Part shown: one piece after another, positions 34,779 through 42,893 of the stretch | How positions within the stretch are numbered: the stretch's first letter is position 1 | Layout: each line of letters opens with the position of its first letter | Origin: Streptomyces gelaticus | GTDB taxonomy: Bacteria; Actinomycetota; Actinomycetes; Streptomycetales; Streptomycetaceae | Direction: 5' to 3' | Length of the DNA stretch: 64,000 nucleotides | NCBI RefSeq assembly: GCF_014649535.1 | Contig: NZ_BMTF01000003.1 | Location: forward strand, 248,001 to 312,000 | Notes under the pieces: model-generated | The model's database searches: none | What the model was told of the DNA's origin: nothing | The model's input: only the letters and a program-made list of their open reading frames with translations | Position numbers and translations under genes: made by a program

Positions 34779-34903
34779 CTACTACTCCCCGATTCGGAAC
34801 AACGCCGCGACGTCGCAGGGGAGCGGCAGGAGCGGCAGGGTCAGCTGTACAGCGTACGCCTGGCGTTCATCCGGTGATCCACAAATACGAATGATGTTGG
34901 GAA

Positions 34904-34965
34904 CCTCACGTACACCCAGAAATGGGAAGCCTTGGTTCCGGGCGCACGCCTGGATGTACGTGAGG
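34904..34965. repeat. Long inverted repeat upstream of the DedA gene
   Basis: The 16-mer CCTCACGTACACCCAG (34904-34919) is repeated in inverted orientation at 34950-34965 with one mismatch; the loop is 30 nt. It lies 126 bp upstream of the DedA start and downstream of the DoxX stop (35029) on the same strand. It may be a terminator for doxX, a regulatory structure, or the footprint of an excised element. A second perfect 10-bp palindrome, GCTGTACAGC, lies at 34843-34852. Confidence 0.6.
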
Positions 34966-35028
34966 AACGGCACGCGCGCCGGCCCCCGGGGGAGCGGTCC
35001 GTGGGCGGCGGGAGCGGCCGCGGGCGGA

Positions 35029-35484
35029 TCAGACCGTTACGGGCGGTGCCTGCTCGGATGCGCGGTCCTTGTCGCGCTCCGCGCCACCCCGGCTGAACAG
35101 CCGGTCCAGGGCCAGCGCGCCGGGACCGGTGAACACCAGCAGGAGGAACGCCCAGCAGAAGACGGCCGACGGCTCACCGCCGTTCTGCAGGGGGAACAGT
35201 GCCTCGGGCTGGTGGACCTTGAAGTACGCGTACGCCATGGAGCCGGAGCAGATCAGGGCGGCGACACGGGTACCGAGTCCGAGCAGCACGAGGATGCCGC
35301 CGACGAACTGGATGACCGCCGCGTACCAGCCGGGCCAGGTGCCGGCGGGTATGGAGCCGCCGTTCATCGCGCCGCCGAGGACGCCGAAGAGCGAGGCGGC
35401 GCCGTGACAGGCGAAGAACAGGCCGATGACGATCCGGAAGAGGCTGAGTGCGTAGGGCTGAGCCTGGTTCAGGCGGGTCTGCAT
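35029..35484 (-). CDS. DoxX family membrane protein
   Basis: This is a 151-residue protein with four membrane helices: YALSLFRIVIGLFFACHGAA, a segment after WYAAVIQFVGGILVLLGLG, RVAALICSGSMAYAYFKVH, and VFCWAFLLLVFTGPGALAL. The DoxX motif LFRIVIGLFFACHG with a conserved glycine pattern is clear. Family members act in thiosulfate:quinone oxidation or in an oxidoreductase complex with SodA in mycobacteria; neither partner is here. AAGGAG lies six bases before the ATG. It is probably a single-gene unit with the promoter described next. Confidence 0.9.
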   Translation of the reverse strand: MQTRLNQAQPYALSLFRIVIGLFFACHGAASLFGVLGGAMNGGSIPAGTWPGWYAAVIQFVGGILVLLGLGTRVAALICSGSMAYAYFKVHQPEALFPLQNGGEPSAVFCWAFLLLVFTGPGALALDRLFSRGGAERDKDRASEQAPPVTV

Positions 35485-35530
35485 GGGGGCTCCTTCGGTC
35501 TGGTGGGGACGTGAACCGATCGGGTGCCTC

Positions 35531-35560
35531 AGATTAGGGAAACCTCACCAATGCTTGCAA
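35531..35560 (-). promoter_or_regulatory. Probable doxX promoter
   Basis: On the minus strand, TTGCAA (35560-35555) and TAATCT (35536-35531) are separated by 18 bp, 46 bp before the ATG. The -35 box lies in an 8-bp palindrome, CTTGCAAG, that could be an operator. The region is markedly AT-rich for this genome. Confidence 0.5.
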
Positions 35561-36141
35561 GTTCAACATTTTGTCGGCGGGCTGAAAATCGCTCTACGGT
35601 TGGCGGTCGGTTTTCGGTGCGACCGCGCCTTGAGCTGCGAACCTCCCTTCGTCGCCTTGGCCTGAACCAATGGCGGCGCAACTTTCCGGCCATGCGGGGG
35701 TGAGGTGTGAGCCGGTTGTTGAACCACTCGTCGGCGTCCCGTCCGGCTCCGGCCGAAGCGGATGTCGGTTCCGGGCGGGGCGGGAAACGAGCTGTGTGCG
35801 GGTGAGCAGGCGGGCTGTGCGGTGTGGGCCGCGGGCGTCGCCCGGACCGGGGCGGGGCGCGGCGTCACGAGCCACCGCTCCGCGCGGTGGACCAATGGCG
35901 GCCGGAGTCGCGGCGGCGAGGCGGCGATCGGGAGGTGGCCGCACGAACCACGACCGGTCTGGGCCTCCTCGCGGGCCCGGCGGGCCTCCTGGCGTCGGAC
36001 GTCGAGAGCCGCCGCTCGTCGGGTTCGCGGGCCGTGGGCGGGTCGGCCATGAGTGGCTGTACTCGGCCGAAACGCGTCGATGATTCCGGGGCGCGCGCAG
36101 AGGTGGCGAGGTCTCGCTCTTGCGGCGGCCCGTGCGCATGA
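35561..36141. other. Gap without a supported gene
   Basis: This 580-bp stretch separates doxX and the HNH nuclease gene terminator. Open frames exist on both strands, but they are Arg/Pro/Gly-rich, lack ribosome sites and show no family signature. I see no RNA gene or repeat in it. A degraded gene cannot be excluded. Confidence 0.5.
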
Positions 36142-36174
36142 GTACGGAGCCGTGCGGCATGCACGGCTCCGTAC
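36142..36174 (-). terminator. Terminator of the secreted HNH nuclease gene
   Basis: A perfect 14-bp stem, GTACGGAGCCGTGC (36142-36155), pairs with 36161-36174 around a 5-nt loop. It lies 67 bp past the nuclease stop on the minus strand. Confidence 0.85.
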
Positions 36175-36241
36175 GGCGCGGAACGGCGCTGGAGGGGGTG
36201 TGTTCAGGGGCCCCGGCGGGGGCCCGGGTCCGGTGCGGGGA

Positions 36242-36886
36242 TCAGCAGTTGTTCAGGACGGACTGCAGGGCGCTCTTCTCGGCCGGGTCGACGGTCAGGT
36301 CGTAGTAGTGCTTCACGTGCACCCAGGCCCGTACGTACGTGCACTGGTACGCGGTGCGCGAGGGCATCCACTGGGCCGGGTCCTTGTCGCCCTTGGCCTG
36401 GTTGACGTTGTCCGTGACCGCGATGAGCTGCGGGCGCGTCAGGTCGTTGGCGTACGCCTGGCGTTCGGCGGTCGTCCAGCTGCTGGCGCCCGAGCGCCAG
36501 GCCTCGGCGAGCGGGACCATGTGGTCGATGTCCAGATCGGACGCGGCGGTCCAGGTGGCGCCGTCGTACTCCGAGTACCAAGTGCCGCTGACGGCGGCGC
36601 AGCTGGAGTCCTGCGTCACGTTCGTGCCGTCGCGCTCGAGGACGACCTCACGGGTGTTGCAGGTGCCCGACTGCGTGATCCAGTGCGGGAACTTGTCGCG
36701 GCTGTAGCCGGTCGACGAGCCCTCCGCGGCGACGGTCAGCTCGCTGAGGTAGGTGCGGGCGGTCGAAGCGGAGACCGGCGTGGGCATGGCCGCCTGGGCG
36801 GTGGGGGCGGTGAGCAGACCGGTGGTTGCGGCGAAAGCGGCGGATGCGGCGACGACGGCGAGGCGACGCGCGTAGACACCAGACAT
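36242..36886 (-). CDS. Secreted HNH nuclease (DUF1524/GmrSD C-terminal type)
   Basis: This is a 214-residue secreted protein. A signal peptide (residues 1-33, ending TAPTAQAAM) precedes a nuclease domain of the DUF1524 type. The catalytic core is ASDLDIDHMVPLAEAWRSGA (Asp-His of the HNH finger), followed by LIAVTDNVNQAKGDKDPAQW, with the Asn and Lys typical of the fold, and YVRAWVHVKHYYDLTVD. Four cysteines could form two disulfides (the CNT/SSC pair and CTY/NNC). It likely degrades extracellular DNA for nutrition. AAGGGAG precedes the ATG. Confidence 0.93.
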   Translation of the reverse strand: MSGVYARRLAVVAASAAFAATTGLLTAPTAQAAMPTPVSASTARTYLSELTVAAEGSSTGYSRDKFPHWITQSGTCNTREVVLERDGTNVTQDSSCAAVSGTWYSEYDGATWTAASDLDIDHMVPLAEAWRSGASSWTTAERQAYANDLTRPQLIAVTDNVNQAKGDKDPAQWMPSRTAYQCTYVRAWVHVKHYYDLTVDPAEKSALQSVLNNC

Positions 36887-37153
36887 GCGAACTCCCTTGA
36901 TGTGGGGGGATCTTGGACGGGTGGCCCGTGGGGCCCGGCCATCGTGGCGGTGCCAGGTTTCCGTGGGGTGGGCACCAGGTAACAGGGTGACGACATGGGC
37001 ACGTCACATCAAGAGTTCTGACGAACAGGTCTGCAGCATGGGGGCGTACGTCCGCATCTGCGCGGGCGCACAGTCTGACGCGGCGACAGTTCGGCACCAT
37101 TGACGGACGATTCGCGCGATCGGCCGGAGACGGGCCGGTCGTAAGGTTGCGGC

Positions 37154-37888
37154 GTGCTGCTACCGGTCAACGTCACGCTCGGGGTCGTTCTCGCCGTGCT
37201 GCTCGCGGCGGCGGCCGGGGTCGCCGCTCTGGCCTCGCTCGGCCGGTCGCGCGAGATTCTTCTGGCCGGGCTGCGGGCGGCGGTCCAACTCGCCGCGGTT
37301 TCCCTGCTCATCGGCTGGGTGGTCCACTCGATTCCGCCGCTGCTCGCGTTCGTGGCGCTGATGTTCGCCGTGGCGGTACGGACCGCGGGCCGCCGGGTCA
37401 CCCGCAATCGCACCTGGTGGTGGGCGGCCCTGCCGATCGCGGCGGGGGTCGTGCCGGTGGTCGCCCTGCTGCTGATCACCGGACTCGTCCCGGTCCGGGG
37501 CATCGCGCTGATTCCGGTGACCGGCATCCTCGTCGGCGGTGCGCTGACCGCGACCGTGCTCGGCGGACGGCGGGCGCTGGACGAGCTGACGACCCGGCGC
37601 GGAGAGGTGGAGGCGGGGATGGCGCTCGGGCTGCTCGACCGGGACGCGAGGATGGAGATCGCCCGGCCCGCCGCGTCGGATGCGTTGCTGCCGGGCCTCG
37701 ATCAGACCCGGACGGTGGGGCTCGTGGCTCTGCCGGGCGCCTTTGTGGGCATGCTGCTGGGCGGCGCCTCACCGTTGCAGGCGGGGGCCGTTCAGCTGTT
37801 CGTACTGGTAGCCCTGATGGCCGTGCAGTCGGCGGCCGTCGCGACGGTGCTCGAACTGGTGGCGCGGGGGCGGCTGCACCGGAACTGA
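37154..37888 (+). CDS. FetB-like (UPF0014) ABC transporter permease
   Basis: This is a 244-residue integral membrane protein of the UPF0014/FetB family, the permease of the FetAB iron exporter in E. coli. Landmarks are GLRAAVQLAAVSLLIGWVV, the conserved core ALIPVTGILVGGALTATVLG, and ATPASE-contact features around EVEAGMALG and TVGLVALPGAFVGMLLGGAS. About seven hydrophobic helices can be counted. No FetA-type ATPase gene is adjacent, so the partner must be elsewhere or the system is an orphan. The GTG start has only a weak AAGG upstream. Confidence 0.85.
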   Translation: MLLPVNVTLGVVLAVLLAAAAGVAALASLGRSREILLAGLRAAVQLAAVSLLIGWVVHSIPPLLAFVALMFAVAVRTAGRRVTRNRTWWWAALPIAAGVVPVVALLLITGLVPVRGIALIPVTGILVGGALTATVLGGRRALDELTTRRGEVEAGMALGLLDRDARMEIARPAASDALLPGLDQTRTVGLVALPGAFVGMLLGGASPLQAGAVQLFVLVALMAVQSAAVATVLELVARGRLHRN

Positions 37889-37937
37889 GGCCGCGGAGCC
37901 GGAGCGGTACAGGCCGGGCGCAACCGGGCCGAGGCCC

Positions 37938-38612
37938 TCAGGAGTGCTGCTGTCGCGCGTCGATGTGCAGTCGGATCGAGCCGTCGGATGCCGCTTCCAC
38001 CCGGACCTGCGTCAGGTCCTCGACGTGCGCGTCGGGAGCGAGCGCCCCGGCGCGCGGGCCGACGCCCACCACCCGCATGCCTGCCGCCCGGGCCGCTGCG
38101 ATGCCCGCCTCCGAGTCCTCGAAGACGACGCAGTCCGACGCGGCGAAGCCCAGCTCGGCCGCGCCCTTGAGGAAGCCCTCCGGGTCCGGCTTGCTCGCGC
38201 CGACGTTCTCGGCGGTGACACGGACCTCCGGCATCCGCAGGCCCGACGCGGTCATCCGGGCCCGGGCCAGCGCCTCGTCGGCCGAGGTGACCAGGGCGTG
38301 CGGGAGTGCGGCGATCGCGTCCATGAAGGCGTGTGCGCCGCCGATCGGCACGACTCCGTCGGTGTCGGCGGTCTCCTCGGCGAGCATGGCCCGGTTGTCC
38401 GCGTGGTTCTGCTCCATCGGGCGGTCCGGGAGGAGCACCGCCATGGTGGCGTACCCCTGCCGTCCGTGGACGACCTCGAGCGCGGCCTCCGGGTCCAGCC
38501 CCTCGCGCAGCGCCCAGCGCCGCCAGCAGCGCTCCACGACGGCGTCGGAGTTCACCAGGGTGCCGTCCATGTCCAGGAGGAGGGCGCGGGCGGTGAGGAC
38601 GGTGGCCGGCAT
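37938..38612 (-). CDS. HAD-IA family phosphatase (sugar-phosphatase-like)
   Basis: This is a 224-residue enzyme. HAD motif I is ALLLDMDGTLVNSDAVV with the nucleophile Asp. Motif II is ALVTSADEALARAR. Motif III is GASKPDPEGFLKGA. Motif IV is CVVFEDSEAGIAAARAAGM. The small helical cap lies after motif I. The pattern matches DOG/GPP-type sugar or glycerol phosphatases; the substrate is not certain. It is divergent from the MFS-MarR fusion gene across a 227-bp gap. Confidence 0.9.
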   Translation of the reverse strand: MPATVLTARALLLDMDGTLVNSDAVVERCWRRWALREGLDPEAALEVVHGRQGYATMAVLLPDRPMEQNHADNRAMLAEETADTDGVVPIGGAHAFMDAIAALPHALVTSADEALARARMTASGLRMPEVRVTAENVGASKPDPEGFLKGAAELGFAASDCVVFEDSEAGIAAARAAGMRVVGVGPRAGALAPDAHVEDLTQVRVEAASDGSIRLHIDARQQHS

Positions 38613-38695
38613 GGGCGGGCTCCAGGGCGCGGGGAAGCGAGGGCAAGGAACAAGCAGCCTCGCCCGCCGGTCAGGGGGTGGCGGGCGGAGGCTAC

Positions 38696-38716
38696 TTTGT
38701 TCCATCACGATACAAA
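38696..38716. promoter_or_regulatory. Candidate operator, TTTGT-N11-ACAAA
   Basis: The inverted repeat TTTGT (38696-38700) and ACAAA (38712-38716) lies in an AT-rich island between the divergent HAD gene and the transporter fused to a winged helix. On the minus strand it begins TTTGTATCGTGAT, a type common at MarR and TetR sites. A likely reader is the MarR-like domain of the transporter protein or an unlinked regulator. Confidence 0.45.
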
Positions 38717-38839
38717 AACATGTCCGAGAAAGCCAATCCCTTCCATTCCGGGCGGCGCTTCCGGTCCGTTCCTGCTCGGCAGGCCATAACCGTACGGAAA
38801 GGCCAGGATGGGGATGTAGCGGACCCGAGGAGACGTTCC

Positions 38840-40903
38840 ATGGCCCAGCATCTGAGCCCCCCGGACCCGGCCCAGGCCCCAGGTGAGGGGCGCTCCACGC
38901 GGTCGGTACTCGTGGCCATCGGTGCGCTGCTTCTCGGGATGCTCCTGGCCGCACTCGATCAGACCATCGTCTCCACCGCGCTGCCGACGATCGTCAGCGA
39001 CCTCGGTGGACTGGAACATCTCTCCTGGGTGGTCACGGCCTATCTGCTGGCGTCGACCGCCGCGACCCCGCTCTGGGGCAAGCTCGGCGACCAGTACGGC
39101 CGCAAGAAACTCTTCCAGGCCGCCATCGTCATCTTCCTCATCGGCTCGGCGCTCTGCGGCGTCGCCCAGAACATGCCGCAGCTCATCGGCTTCAGGGCTC
39201 TCCAGGGCCTCGGCGGCGGCGGCCTCATGGTGCTCTCGATGGCGATCGTCGGCGATCTCGTCGCGCCGCGCGAACGAGGCAAGTACCAGGGCCTGTTCGG
39301 GGCGGTCTTCGGTGCGACGAGTGTCCTCGGACCGCTCCTCGGCGGACTGTTCACCGAGCACCTCAGCTGGCGGTGGGTCTTCTACATCAACCTGCCGATC
39401 GGTGTCGTCGCGCTCCTGGTGATCGCCGCCGCGCTGCACATCCCGGTCCGCGGTGCGAAGCACACCATCGACTACCTCGGCACCTTCCTCATCGCCTCCG
39501 TCGCCACCTGCATGGTCCTCATCGCCTCGCTCGGCGGCGTCACCTGGGCCTGGGGTTCGGCCCAGATCATCGGTCTCGCCGTCCTGAGCGTGCTGCTGCT
39601 GATCGCCTTCGTGCACGTCGAGCGCCGGGCCGCCGAACCCGTCATCCCGCTGAAGCTCTTCCGGATCAGGACCTTCAGCCTCGTCGCCGTCATCAGCTTC
39701 GTCGTCGGCTTCGCGATGTTCGGCGCGATGACCTATCTGCCGACCTTCCTCCAAGTGGTGCACGGCATCTCGCCGACGATGTCCGGTGTGCACATGCTCC
39801 CGATGGTGCTGGGCCTGCTCCTCACCTCGACCGCCTCCGGCCAGATCGTCAGCCGCACCGGCCGCTGGAAGGTCTTCCCGATCGCCGGCACCGGCCTCAC
39901 CGCCATCGGGCTCCTGCTTCTGCACCGGCTCACGGAGACCAGCAGCACCTGGCAGATGAGCAGTTACTTCTTCGTCTTCGGCGCGGGGCTCGGCCTGGTG
40001 ATGCAGGTCCTGGTGCTGGTCGTGCAGAACGCCGTCACGTACGAGGATCTCGGCGTCGCCACCTCCGGGGCCACCTTCTTCCGTTCCATCGGCGCCTCGT
40101 TCGGTGTGGCCGTCTTCGGCACGATCTTCACCAACCGGCTCACCGGCAAACTGGCCGCCGCGCTCGCCGGTCACACGCTGCCACCCGGGGCCGGGGTGAA
40201 CGGTCTGGCCTCCGACCCGCGCGCCATCGGGCAACTGCCGCCCGCACTGCGGCCCGCGGTGCTCCACGCGTACTCGACATCGATCACGGACGTGTTCCTG
40301 TACGCGGCTCCCGTCGTGCTGATCGCCTTCGTCTTCGCCTGGTTCCTCAAGGAGGACAAGCTGCGCGGCTCGGTGACCGCCCCCGAGCCCACCGAGACCC
40401 TGGCGTCGAACCCGGTCGAGCGGTCCTCGTACGACGAATGCGCCCGCGCCCTCTCGGTGCTCGCCACGCGTGCGGGGCGCCGCGAGATCTATGTGCAGAT
40501 CACCAAGAGGGCGGGTTACGACCTGCTGCCCGCGGCGAGCTGGATGCTGCTGCGGATCAGACGGCACGGCACGGTCGAGCCGGCCATGCTCGCCGACATC
40601 GCCCCGGTGCCGCTGCGGGTGATCAGCGATGCGGCCCGTCAGCTGGAGGAACGCGGACTGGTGCGACGCGAGGGGGTGCAACTGGTGCTCACCGCGGCCG
40701 GCTCGGAAGCGGTGGTGAAGCTCGCGGAGGCCCGCGAGGAGTCCATGGCCGAGCTGTTGGGCGACTGGTGGGGGCCGGACCGCCCGACCGATCTGGTCAG
40801 ACTCGTGGAGGAACTGACCGCCGAGACGAGCGGGTCGAGCAAGGAACGGCCGCACAGCCCCGAACCGAAACGGGACCATGCGGCGCCTGACCATGCGGCC
40901 TGA
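38840..40903 (+). CDS. DHA2 drug exporter fused to a MarR-like domain
   Basis: This is a 687-residue two-part protein. Residues 1-520 are a 14-TM DHA2 exporter: ALDQTIVSTALPTIVSDLGG at helix 1, motif A GKLGDQYGRKKLF, and motif C near GATSVLGPLLGGLF. Residues 529-660 form a soluble C-terminal domain that reads as a MarR-type winged helix (AGYDLLPAASWMLLRIRR, LADIAPVPLRVISDAARQLE, RGLVRREGVQLVLTAAG). The domain would face the cytoplasm and could bind DNA or the drug. GAGGAG lies seven bases before the ATG at 38840. The architecture recurs in Streptomyces, as far as I recall, but is not characterised. Confidence 0.9.
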   Translation: MAQHLSPPDPAQAPGEGRSTRSVLVAIGALLLGMLLAALDQTIVSTALPTIVSDLGGLEHLSWVVTAYLLASTAATPLWGKLGDQYGRKKLFQAAIVIFLIGSALCGVAQNMPQLIGFRALQGLGGGGLMVLSMAIVGDLVAPRERGKYQGLFGAVFGATSVLGPLLGGLFTEHLSWRWVFYINLPIGVVALLVIAAALHIPVRGAKHTIDYLGTFLIASVATCMVLIASLGGVTWAWGSAQIIGLAVLSVLLLIAFVHVERRAAEPVIPLKLFRIRTFSLVAVISFVVGFAMFGAMTYLPTFLQVVHGISPTMSGVHMLPMVLGLLLTSTASGQIVSRTGRWKVFPIAGTGLTAIGLLLLHRLTETSSTWQMSSYFFVFGAGLGLVMQVLVLVVQNAVTYEDLGVATSGATFFRSIGASFGVAVFGTIFTNRLTGKLAAALAGHTLPPGAGVNGLASDPRAIGQLPPALRPAVLHAYSTSITDVFLYAAPVVLIAFVFAWFLKEDKLRGSVTAPEPTETLASNPVERSSYDECARALSVLATRAGRREIYVQITKRAGYDLLPAASWMLLRIRRHGTVEPAMLADIAPVPLRVISDAARQLEERGLVRREGVQLVLTAAGSEAVVKLAEAREESMAELLGDWWGPDRPTDLVRLVEELTAETSGSSKERPHSPEPKRDHAAPDHAA

Positions 40904-40921
40904 GCCGTACGACGAGCTCCG

Positions 40922-41437
40922 CTACGCCCTCGCGGACGTCGAGGCCGCCACGGGCAGTTCCTTCGCGAACCAGTGTTCCGCGTACTGCCGCCGGTGGAAG
41001 GCCGGGACCTCCCGGTAGCCGTGCTTGGCGTACAGCCCCCGCGCCTCGACCAGGTCGTTACGGGTGTCGAGGCGGAGTGTGCGGATGCCGAAGGCGCGCG
41101 CCGCGTTCTCGACGGCCGCCAGGAGCAGCCCGCCGCCGCCCGTGCCGCGGTGCTCGGGGCGTACGAACACCCGGGTCAGCTCCGCGGTGTCCGCGTCCAC
41201 CACCAGCAGCCCGGCGCAGGCCGCCGCCGTCCCGTCGAACCGGCCGACGACGAACTGACCGGTGGGCGGGACGAGCAGCTCGGCCCCGTCGTCGGTGAGC
41301 CCCTCGTCGATCTCCTCGGCGGTGGCGGGCCGCCCCCAGTAGCGGCCGGCGACCTCGTCGTAGTAGTCGCGGCGCAGCGACGACGCGTCGGGGGAGTCGA
41401 ACGGTTCGGGGGCCAACGTCCAGGTCATGCCGGTCAT
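40922..41437 (-). CDS. GNAT family N-acetyltransferase
   Basis: This is a 171-residue acetyl-CoA-dependent acyltransferase. The GNAT core is AELTRVFVRPEHRGTGGGGL, the acetyl-CoA pyrophosphate loop being RGTGGGG, followed by LRLDTRNDLVEARGLYAKHG and a final YAEHWFAKEL. The acceptor is unknown. Two possible ATGs, 41437 and 41428, are three codons apart. It is convergent with the MFS-MarR gene, 18 bp apart. Confidence 0.9.
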   Translation of the reverse strand: MTGMTWTLAPEPFDSPDASSLRRDYYDEVAGRYWGRPATAEEIDEGLTDDGAELLVPPTGQFVVGRFDGTAAACAGLLVVDADTAELTRVFVRPEHRGTGGGGLLLAAVENAARAFGIRTLRLDTRNDLVEARGLYAKHGYREVPAFHRRQYAEHWFAKELPVAASTSARA

Positions 41438-41471
41438 TCTGACCTGAGCACGATCAAGCGGGCCAACGGTT

Positions 41472-42651
41472 TCACCGCATGCCCGGCGCACCCGCCGCAC
41501 CCGCCGCACCCGCCGCAGGCGGCACCCGCCGTTGTCGCCGGCTCCACAGCACCAGCAGCACCGCGACGACCGTCAGCACGGCCGTGAGCAGCGACAGCAC
41601 CCAGACGGGGACGCCGCCCACGGTCAGCAGTTCGTTCCTGTACACCTGCCTCCGGTACGGGGTGTCGGCGTCGGCCGCGCGGAGCTCGTGGTCGCCGTCG
41701 ATCCGCTCCGGGTGCGGGAACGACTGCTCGATCGCGGTGAGGTACACCGGCTTCCCGCCCGTCAGCCTTTCGAGGTGGACCGTGTCGTCCGCCACCGACC
41801 GGGGATCGATCCGGCCCGCGTACGTCACCTCCGGCGCCTCGCCGCCGATCGGACCGCTCGGCTCCATCCGGTGCGCGGCAAGGACGTACAGGCCGAGCTG
41901 CTGCGGCGTCGAGGCGAGCTTCGACAGCCGCATCGGGTAGACCAGCCGCTCGCTGGCGAAGCGCAGCCGCAGTTGGTTCGAGAGTGCCGACGAGCGGATT
42001 GCCCCTGTCCCGGGGAGCGAGGCGGATCGCGACGTACTCCCACTTCTGGTCGACATAGGGTTTCAGCGCCGTCGCCAGCCGGTCGGGCAGTTCGAAACCG
42101 TTGTCCGACAGCCATTTCTGCAGCGCCTGCGGGTCGGTCGCGGCCAGCCGTGCCACATCGAAGGGGCCGAGCCGCTCCCGGCCGACCACCTCGACCGCCG
42201 GGGCCCCGGCCGAGGGAGCCGCGGCACCGTCCCCGACGTTGCCGGAGACGGAGAACGGCCAGTCGTGGGAGCGGGGCCAGAAGTAGTGCCTGGTCACCAG
42301 CTCGGGCTCGGTGAGCACGGAGAGCTCGGAGAAGAGACCGGGATCACCGAGCTCCACGCTCGCACGGTGCGGCACCGGCATGATCCAGGCCGCCTCGGGC
42401 GCGTTTCCGCGGACCGTGAGCCGCATGACGATCTGCTCGGTCCGGCCGTCCCAGCCGACCACCGAGGTCTCCCGGTCGACCGCGACCTGGGACTCCCTGC
42501 TCGGGACCATCGCCCCGCAGCCACAGGCGTACGCCGGACTGATCAGCGAACCCAGCTGCAGTGACACCAGCATCAGCAGCAGTGAGAGCGCACGTGACGT
42601 CCACGCGCGCCCCTCACCCCGCACACTCTGCTTCCCCCTTGTGCGCCGCAT
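41472..42651 (-). pseudogene. DUF2330 protein gene with a +1 frameshift
   Basis: Two frames together give one DUF2330 protein. From the ATG at 42651: a signal peptide (LLLMLVSLQLGSLISPAYA) then CGCGAMVPSRE, WIMPVPHRASVELGDPGLF, and KWEYVAIRLAPRDRG, LVGTLEP. The frame then fails and the C-terminus continues in the next frame as LRLRFASERLVYPMRLSKLA, APEVTYAGRIDP, with a C-terminal TM helix (VWVLSLLTAVLTVVAVLLVL). One extra base near 41971-41980 explains it. It is either a real inactivation or a sequencing error. Intact members are secreted membrane-anchored proteins of unknown role. Confidence 0.85.
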
Positions 42652-42893
42652 GTACTGCCTGCCTCCCCCGTGATCGACGAACACGGGAAAGGGACGTACG
42701 AACCGGGGTTCCGGTTCCGGCCATGATTCCGATTTTGGCGGCCCGGCACGGTCGTACACCCGGACATCATTTCGGACAAAAGCGGGATGTCGGTCAGGGG
42801 GTTGATTGGTCTGTCTCGTCACGCAATGCGAAGGTTTCTCAGCACGCCCGGATCGAGGAACGGGTACCGGAACGGCGGGAGGGTCGGCGCAGC

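Noticed and set aside
34782..34973. A 63-codon frame (MPFLTYIQACARNQGF...) just upstream of the DedA gene
   Set aside because: It spans the inverted repeat and has no ribosome site or recognisable family; kept as repeat region only.
35594..36160. A 188-codon minus-strand frame in the gap before the HNH nuclease gene
   Set aside because: Pro/Arg/Gly-rich, no ribosome site, runs through the strong terminator at 36142-36174, and no family resemblance.
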